Shown here: piece by piece, positions 59,419 through 64,000 of the stretch
How the letters are laid out: the number at the start of each line of letters is the position of its first letter
Numbering within the stretch: the first letter of the stretch is position 1
Assembly: GCF_040361435.1 (NCBI RefSeq)
Contig: NZ_APNL01000006.1
Span: 62,001 to 126,000 of the forward strand
DNA from: Salinisphaera sp002433465
GTDB lineage: Bacteria > Pseudomonadota > Gammaproteobacteria > Nevskiales > Salinisphaeraceae
Direction: 5' to 3'
DNA length: 64,000 nt
Translations under genes and position numbers: made by a program
Notes under the pieces: model-generated
The model's database searches: none
Told to the model about the DNA's origin: nothing
The model's input: the letters and a program-made list of their open reading frames with translations, nothing else

Positions 59419-60465
59419 TCAGGCGCCGGCTTCTTTTTCGGCCTGCGGGTGTGAGAGTTTGCCGACCGGGCAGTCTGTCGTGGTTGCCGTGCTGCGCGTC
59501 ATCGCCTCCACGTTTTCCTGGGCTTTTTTCGCATCCATCACCCAGGTGCGATAGAACTCGAACGGGCAGTCGGCGACGCCCTTGTCGCCTTCGCCGGAGT
59601 CATTGGTGCCGCTGTAACCACGATGCAGCAGCTTGAACAGATGGTTCTGCGATTGATCGTTGGCCCGCGCATCGCGAATCGCCGATACCGAGAGCTGGGC
59701 ATACTGAATGCCGTTTTCCTCGGTGCCGCATTCGCCGAGCGTACGGCCGTCGAAACCGATCACCGAGGAATGGCCGAAATAGGAATAGACGCCGTCGAAG
59801 CCGGCCGCGTTGGCCACGGCCACATAGCAGTTGTTGGCCCAGGCCATGCACTTGGACATCATCACCTGCTGTTCCTTGGCCGGGTACATATAGCCCTGGC
59901 AGCGCACGATCAGCTCGGCGCCTTTCATGGCACAGTCGCGCCAGATTTCCGGGTAGTTGCCGTCGTCGCAGATGATCAGGCTGATCTTGAGTCCCTTGGG
60001 GCCTTCGACAACATAGGTCTTGTCGCCCGGATACCAGCCCTCGATCGGACACCAGGGAATACACTTGCGGTATTTCTGGACGATTTCGCCTTCGTTATTG
60101 ATCAGAATCAGCGTGTTGTAGGGCACCTTATTGGGGTGCGCCTCGTGGCGCTCGCCGGTGATCGAGAACACGCCCCAGGTATTGGCCTGACGACAGGCTT
60201 CGGAAAATACCGCGGTTTCGTCGCCCGGAATACTGGCGGCGGTTTCCATCATTTCGTCCGGGTCGTACATGATCCCCATGGTGCTGTATTCGGGGAAGAC
60301 GACCAGATCCATGCCGGGCAGGCCGATCTTCATGCCCTGGATCATTTCCGCGATCCTGTTCGCGTTGTCGAGCACGTCGGAACGGGTGTGCAGGCGCGGC
60401 ATCTTGTAGTTGACCACGGCCACGCCGACGGTATCGGCGCTGCTGGAAATATCTCCGTGTCGCAT
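59419..60465 (-). CDS. amiE: Aliphatic amidase AmiE
   Basis: 348-residue nitrilase-superfamily enzyme that hydrolyses short aliphatic amides to acid and ammonia. The catalytic set sits at the same numbers as in P. aeruginosa AmiE: E59 (VVFPEYST), K134 (KYRKCIPWC), E142 (IEGW) and C166 (LIICDDGNYPE). Length also matches (346). A formamide-only AmiF would look similar but is shorter. Ribosome site GGAGAA precedes ATG 60465. Lies between fmdB and amiB on the same strand. Confidence 0.95.
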   Translation of the reverse strand: MRHGDISSSADTVGVAVVNYKMPRLHTRSDVLDNANRIAEMIQGMKIGLPGMDLVVFPEYSTMGIMYDPDEMMETAASIPGDETAVFSEACRQANTWGVFSITGERHEAHPNKVPYNTLILINNEGEIVQKYRKCIPWCPIEGWYPGDKTYVVEGPKGLKISLIICDDGNYPEIWRDCAMKGAELIVRCQGYMYPAKEQQVMMSKCMAWANNCYVAVANAAGFDGVYSYFGHSSVIGFDGRTLGECGTEENGIQYAQLSVSAIRDARANDQSQNHLFKLLHRGYSGTNDSGEGDKGVADCPFEFYRTWVMDAKKAQENVEAMTRSTATTTDCPVGKLSHPQAEKEAGA

Positions 60466-60580
60466 TCGGTTCTCCGGCTGACCGCGCCGGTTCTGGCGAC
60501 GCGGATCTGAAAAGGTGGCGACGCCGCCGTTCGCAAACGGTCGACGCCGCCGGGAGCAATCGTTCTCGCTCGCGCGAGTG

Positions 60581-60919
60581 TTAGTGGCTGATCATCCAGG
60601 GGCGCGGGCCGGTCTTGGTCTTGATTGCGGGCGGCGCCCCCGTGTTGCTGGCCTTGCGGCTGCTGCTCGAACAACAGCCACAGCCGGCCGGATGGCGCTT
60701 GTCATAGGTCTTGGACGTATGCGGCCGGTCGGCGCTGCGTTCGTTGGTCTCGTGGGCCAGGCGGGCGTGGCTTGAGATCAGCGACAGGCGCGGCGCCGAG
60801 ATGATGCGTGCCGAGGCAGCCCCGCAGTCGGGGCAGTCGCTAGGCTGGCTGCATTCGGCCATGCGACGCATGGCGCTGAAGGTGCCGCAGTCGTGACAGG
60901 CGTATTCGTACATCGGCAT
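60581..60919 (-). CDS. fmdB: FmdB-family zinc-ribbon protein
   Basis: 112 residues. The N-terminus PMYEYACHDCGTFSAMRRMAE has the first Cys pair (C8, C11) and CPDCG the second, forming the FmdB putative zinc ribbon. The C-terminal half is basic and Ser-rich with an extra GCGCC cluster at about residue 80. FmdB was first described as a regulator of formamidase expression in Methylophilus. It begins 10 bp after fmdA with an AGGAG site, so it is coupled to fmdA. Confidence 0.93.
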   Translation of the reverse strand: MPMYEYACHDCGTFSAMRRMAECSQPSDCPDCGAASARIISAPRLSLISSHARLAHETNERSADRPHTSKTYDKRHPAGCGCCSSSSRKASNTGAPPAIKTKTGPRPWMISH

Positions 60920-60929
60920 GACGAGTCTC

Positions 60930-62162
60930 CTACTGGTCGTAGGCGATGGGCATGTCGACGCTGCCGTCGAGGAACTTCGTCGGCCCGTCGGCGCCGGGCT
61001 GGATATCGAAGTCGAAGATTTCAGACGGAATCCACAGCGTCGCGCAGGAGTTGGGAATATCCACCACGCCGCTCAAATGCCCCTGCACGGGTGCTACGCC
61101 GAGAATGGAATAGGCCTGGGCGCCGGAATAGCCGAATTTCTTGAGGTATTCGATCGCGTTCAGGCAGGCCTGGCGGTAGGCAACGTTGGCATCCAGATAA
61201 TGCTGCTTGCCGGATTCGTCGACCGAAATGCCTTCGAAAATGAGGTAGTCGTTATAGGTCGGCACGATCGGGCTGGGTTTGAAGATCGGGTTCTTGATCC
61301 CGTATTTCTTCATGCCGTCCTTGATCAGCTCGACTTTCATGTGCACCCAGCCGCCGGCCATCTCGATGGCGCCGCAGAAGGTGATTTCGCCGTCGCCCTG
61401 GCTGAAGTGCAGATCGCCGACCGACAGGCCCGCACCGTCGACATAGACCGGGAAATAGACCTTTGAGCCGCGCGACAGATCCTTGATATCGCAGTTGCCG
61501 CCATGCTCGCGCGGCGGCACCGTGCGTGCGCCTTCGGCTGCGGCCTTGTCGCGGGCTTCGCCCGAGAGCGCGCCCATATGCGCGGTTTCGGCGACCGGCG
61601 GGTTGGCCAGCGGCGGCACGCGATCGGGATCGGTGGCGATCAGGTCGGCTTCGCGCGAATTCCAGGTATCCAGCAGGTCCTGGCTGGGCAGGCAGCCGAT
61701 CAGGCCCGGATGCACGAGACCGGCGAAGTTCACGCCCGGTACGTGCCGCGAGCTGGTGTACAGGCCGTGGAAGTCCCAGATCGATTTCTGGGCATGCGGG
61801 AAATGCTCGGTGAGAAAACCGCCGCCGTTCTGTTTGGAGAAGAAACCGTTGAAGCCCCATTCCGCGCCGGGCAGCGCGCCGATATCGAGAATGTCGACCA
61901 CGAGCAGATCGCCGGCTTCAGCGCCTTTCACGCCTACCGGGCCGGACAGATAATGCACGGTCGACAGATCGACGTCACGCACGTCCGAGGCGTCGTCATC
62001 GTTGGCGATCGCGCCCGCGGTCCAGTCGTAGGTTTCGAGGATGAAATCGTCACCCGGATTCACCCAGCAGGCCATGGGGATATCCGGATGCCAGCGGTTG
62101 TGCACCTTCTCGTTCTGGGTGGCCGGGGTGTCGAGATCGACCTTGATGAGCGTATCGGTCAT
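60930..62162 (-). CDS. fmdA: Formamidase/acetamidase FmdA
   Basis: 410-residue cytoplasmic amidase of the FmdA/AmdA family, unrelated in fold to AmiE; it releases ammonia from formamide or acetamide. It begins LIKVDLDTPATQNEKVHNRWHPDIPMACWVNPGDDFILETYDWTAG, and has LSGPVGVKGAEAGDLLVVDILDIG, FAGLVHPGLIGCLPS, REHGGNCDIKDLSRGSKVYFPVYVDGAGLSVGDLHFSQGDGEI, all diagnostic (His and Asp ligands included). Strong AGGAGA site. First gene of fmdA-fmdB-amiE-amiB. Confidence 0.96.
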   Translation of the reverse strand: MTDTLIKVDLDTPATQNEKVHNRWHPDIPMACWVNPGDDFILETYDWTAGAIANDDDASDVRDVDLSTVHYLSGPVGVKGAEAGDLLVVDILDIGALPGAEWGFNGFFSKQNGGGFLTEHFPHAQKSIWDFHGLYTSSRHVPGVNFAGLVHPGLIGCLPSQDLLDTWNSREADLIATDPDRVPPLANPPVAETAHMGALSGEARDKAAAEGARTVPPREHGGNCDIKDLSRGSKVYFPVYVDGAGLSVGDLHFSQGDGEITFCGAIEMAGGWVHMKVELIKDGMKKYGIKNPIFKPSPIVPTYNDYLIFEGISVDESGKQHYLDANVAYRQACLNAIEYLKKFGYSGAQAYSILGVAPVQGHLSGVVDIPNSCATLWIPSEIFDFDIQPGADGPTKFLDGSVDMPIAYDQ

Positions 62163-62753
62163 GGCGTTGTTCTCCTGCGAACGGTTTTCTGCGGGGCGAG
62201 CACGGCTCGCGCGGGTCGGGAATCAGTCTTGAATGTGGCAGGGTTCGCAGCAATACGTCGGATGACGTAACGCCTTAGCGGGCTTTGCGGGTGTAAACCC
62301 AGGCGCGAAGCCCGCGGGGGCATGCCGACCAGCCCGCGCACGGCCACCGTTTTTGTAGATCGGATGCGTCGAAGGCGGACTCCGACAAGAACGTAGCCAC
62401 GTCGTCCGGATTCGAATGTCTAGTCGTAGCGACTCCTTGCTACGGGTTACGGCGTGTATCGCGACCCGCATGAAGCCGACGAGAGAAGCACGGGGCTTAA
62501 GTGTGTGCGGCGCATAGCGCCGACGTGCAAAGCAGACGTCTTTCCTCTTGCAACTTTGCGTTGGACGAGCAACGAACGTGCCTCGCGCTACAGCGCGAAA
62601 CCGCGGGTTCGACTAACTCGTGAGTACCGAGGGGAACGTGGTTCGAACCGCGCCTGCGCCGAGTCGACTGCTCGGCGAAGTGCGGTTTGTCGGTCTGCGA
62701 ACCAGGGTGAAACCCCGCGAGCCACGCGCCGCAGCCAACCGCTGCGGCCCCGA
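62163..62753. other. 590-bp region without genes between fmdA and urtE
   Basis: No plausible coding frame on either strand. It separates the transporter operon from the amidase operon, so the fmdA promoter should be near its left end. TTCGAA-type T-arm-like strings (62641-62650, 62605-62625) are present but no cloverleaf can be built. The sequence looks like decayed or repeat-derived DNA; part of 62255-62345 has the feel of a dispersed repeat, but no second copy lies in this window. Confidence 0.45.
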
Positions 62754-63440
62754 TCAAACCGTCAGATAGCGGCTGATCTGCTTGGCGTCAATCTCATCAC
62801 CGGCGGCCTCGTGGGCAATCTTGCCCTTGTCGAGCACGAGCATCCGGTCGGCGATCGCGGTGGCAAAGCTCAGCACCTGTTCGGACACCACGATGCTGAT
62901 CTGGCGGGTGCGCTTGATCTCATTGAGCGTCTTGGCCAGATCCTTGATGATCGACGGCTGGATGCCTTCGGTCGGTTCGTCGAGCAGCAGCACCTTGGGG
63001 TCGGCGGCCAGCGCCCGGGCGATGGCCAGCTGCTGTTGCTGACCGCCGGACAGGTTGCCGGCCTTGCGTCGACGCATATCGCGCAGGACCGGGAACAGGT
63101 CGTAGATATCGCCGGGGATCTTGCGTCGGCCGGTGGCTTCCAGGCCGGCAGTGATGTTCTCTTCGACGGTGAGCGTGCCGAATACGAGCCGGCCCTGGGG
63201 CACATAGGCCAGCCCGCGTTTCACGCGTTCGTAGGCCTGACGCTTGCCCACATCTTCCTCGCCGATACGAATGCTGCCCTCGGCCGGCATGATGCCGATG
63301 AGTGACTTGAACAGCGTGGTCTTGCCCATGCCGTTGCGGCCCATGATGGCAACGGTTTCGGTTTCGCCGACGCTGAAGGAAATACCGTGGATGACCTCGC
63401 TCATGCCGTAGCTTACGCGCAGATCCTGAGTGCTGAGCAT
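62754..63440 (-). CDS. urtE: Urea-type ABC transporter ATPase UrtE
   Basis: 228-residue cytoplasmic ATPase of the LivF/UrtE type. Walker A GRNGMGKTT, signature LSGGQQQQLAIARAL, Walker B VLLLDEPTEGIQPSIIKDLA. The EPTEGIQPSII string with Gln is typical of UrtE rather than LivF. It follows urtD by 10 bp with a GAGGAA site. With the amidase genes beyond, substrate may be urea or short amides (as with FmdDEF in Methylophilus). The periplasmic and permease genes (urtA, B, C) would lie outside the window. Confidence 0.92.
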   Translation of the reverse strand: MLSTQDLRVSYGMSEVIHGISFSVGETETVAIMGRNGMGKTTLFKSLIGIMPAEGSIRIGEEDVGKRQAYERVKRGLAYVPQGRLVFGTLTVEENITAGLEATGRRKIPGDIYDLFPVLRDMRRRKAGNLSGGQQQQLAIARALAADPKVLLLDEPTEGIQPSIIKDLAKTLNEIKRTRQISIVVSEQVLSFATAIADRMLVLDKGKIAHEAAGDEIDAKQISRYLTV

Positions 63441-63450
63441 GATGGTTTCC

Positions 63451-64000
63451 TCAGTGGCCGAGATAGACTTCGATGACGCGCTCGTCGGCCTGCACCTTCT
63501 CCATCGGGCCCTCGGCGAGGATCTTGCCCTGATGCAGCACGGTGACCTTGCGGCCGATGTCCTTGACGAAATCCATGTCGTGTTCGATCACGATCACGGC
63601 ACGGTTTTCCTTGATGCGGTTGAGCAGGGCGGCGGTCGCCTCACGCTCGGGCACGCTCATGCCGGCCACGGGTTCGTCGAGCATCAGCAGCTCCGGGTCC
63701 TGGATGAGCAACATGCCGATTTCCAGCCACTGCTTCTGGCCGTGGCTGAGCAGGCCGGCACTCATGTCCAGTTCGTCGACCAGATAGATGGTTTCGGCGA
63801 TCTCGTTGATGCGGGCGACGAGCTTGGGCGTGCGCCGGAAGAACAGGCTGGATAGCACCGTGCGCCCGCCGGGCGACGACAGTTCCAGGTTCTGGCGCAC
63901 CGTCAGGTTTTCGTAGATGGACGGCGTCTGGAACTTGCGACCGACCCCGGCATGCACGATCTGGTGCTCCGAGAGCTTGGTCAGGTCCTTGTTCTTGAAC
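63451..64000 (-). CDS. urtD: Urea-type ABC transporter ATPase UrtD (3' part only)
   Basis: About 182 C-terminal residues; the start and Walker A are beyond the window edge. The reading frame is open to base 64000 (KNKDLTKLSEHQIVHAGVGRKFQTPSIYENLTV), so a GTG at 63957 is an internal Val, not a start. The signature is LLSHGQKQWLEIGMLLIQDPELLMLDEPVAGMS, in which LSHGQKQWLEIGMLL is characteristic of UrtD. It pairs with UrtE to energise a branched-chain-amino-acid-like importer. Confidence 0.93.
   Translation of the reverse strand, partial: FKNKDLTKLSEHQIVHAGVGRKFQTPSIYENLTVRQNLELSSPGGRTVLSSLFFRRTPKLVARINEIAETIYLVDELDMSAGLLSHGQKQWLEIGMLLIQDPELLMLDEPVAGMSVPEREATAALLNRIKENRAVIVIEHDMDFVKDIGRKVTVLHQGKILAEGPMEKVQADERVIEVYLGH

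Noticed and set aside
62605..62655. T-arm-like strings (GGTTCGAACC, GCGGGTTCGA) suggesting a tRNA gene
   Set aside because: No acceptor, D or anticodon arms could be drawn around either, and the T-stems do not pair over five base pairs.
63451..63957. A complete 168-residue ABC protein starting at GTG 63957
   Set aside because: The frame stays open to the window edge with UrtD-like residues before this codon, and Walker A is missing, so the GTG is internal to a larger gene cut by the window.
1..64000. CRISPR array, prophage or conjugative element
   Set aside because: No regularly spaced direct repeats, phage structural genes, integrase or relaxase were seen; gene content is housekeeping and metabolic throughout.

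Overview
The window reads as a gap-free stretch of chromosome from a GC-rich, free-living gammaproteobacterium. The gene order around yggS-pilT-pilU, gshB-tonB-yqgE-ruvX-pyrR-pyrB and pepP-ubiH-ubiI recalls Pseudomonas and relatives. The fused Moco genes, an acyl-CoA-binding protein and a JDVT-CTERM sorting pair suggest another lineage; a Salinisphaera-like halophile would fit, but that is inference. I saw no rRNA, tRNA, CRISPR array, prophage or intact transposase gene.

Layout. 1-4.3 kb: end of a molybdate ABC transporter (modBC), two fused molybdopterin enzymes (MoaC-MoaB and MoaD-MoaE) and an MFS exporter. 4.5-7.4 kb: two divergent PepSY proteins and a PhoPQ-like two-component pair. 7.4-8.9 kb: rpiA and yggS. 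8.9-12.3 kb: three tandem type IV pilus retraction ATPases (pilT, pilU, a second pilU). 12.6-15.3 kb: rimB-rimK and an aspartoacylase-like hydrolase. 15.3-17.4 kb: a LysE exporter with a divergent MocR regulator. 17.5-22.6 kb: gshB-tonB, then yqgE-ruvX-pyrR-ACT-pyrB. 23-29 kb: a NERD-domain protein, a TetR/MFS pair with a perfect palindromic operator, and rsmE-argA-argE.

29.1-31.2 kb holds a compact protein-sorting locus: a small secreted protein, a secreted HEXXH metalloprotease ending in a Cys/GRFDP/hydrophobic/Arg tail (JDVT-CTERM type), and a small CPBP glutamic intramembrane protease that matches its expected processing enzyme (MrtJ). 31.3-35.7 kb: ygfB-pepP-ubiH-ubiI. 35.8-41.2 kb: a tandem glycine riboswitch with an extra hairpin between aptamers, then gcvT-gcvH-gcvPA-tpx-gcvPB, with a thiol peroxidase gene between the two glycine decarboxylase subunits. 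41.3-49.6 kb: a PfkB kinase, GNAT, lgt-thyA, a REC-GGDEF-EAL protein with a partner histidine kinase, folA and an acyl-CoA-binding protein. 49.6-54.6 kb: lipoprotein, HAD phosphatase, sirtuin, ROK sugar kinase and an ATP-grasp enzyme closed by a strong terminator.

54.7-64 kb, all on the minus strand, is an amide/urea nitrogen module: urea-type ABC ATPases (urtD, urtE), formamidase fmdA, zinc-ribbon fmdB, aliphatic amidase amiE and its AAA+ partner amiB, then an outer-membrane beta-barrel protein and a 661-residue protein with a papain-like Gln-Cys-His-Asn pattern.

Three short non-coding elements with TAGG-type terminal inverted repeats (about 280-300 bp) sit at or next to gene ends. In two cases the element end coincides with the TAG stop codon of the neighbouring gene. 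Two of the three are diverged copies of one sequence in opposite orientation, 24 kb apart.
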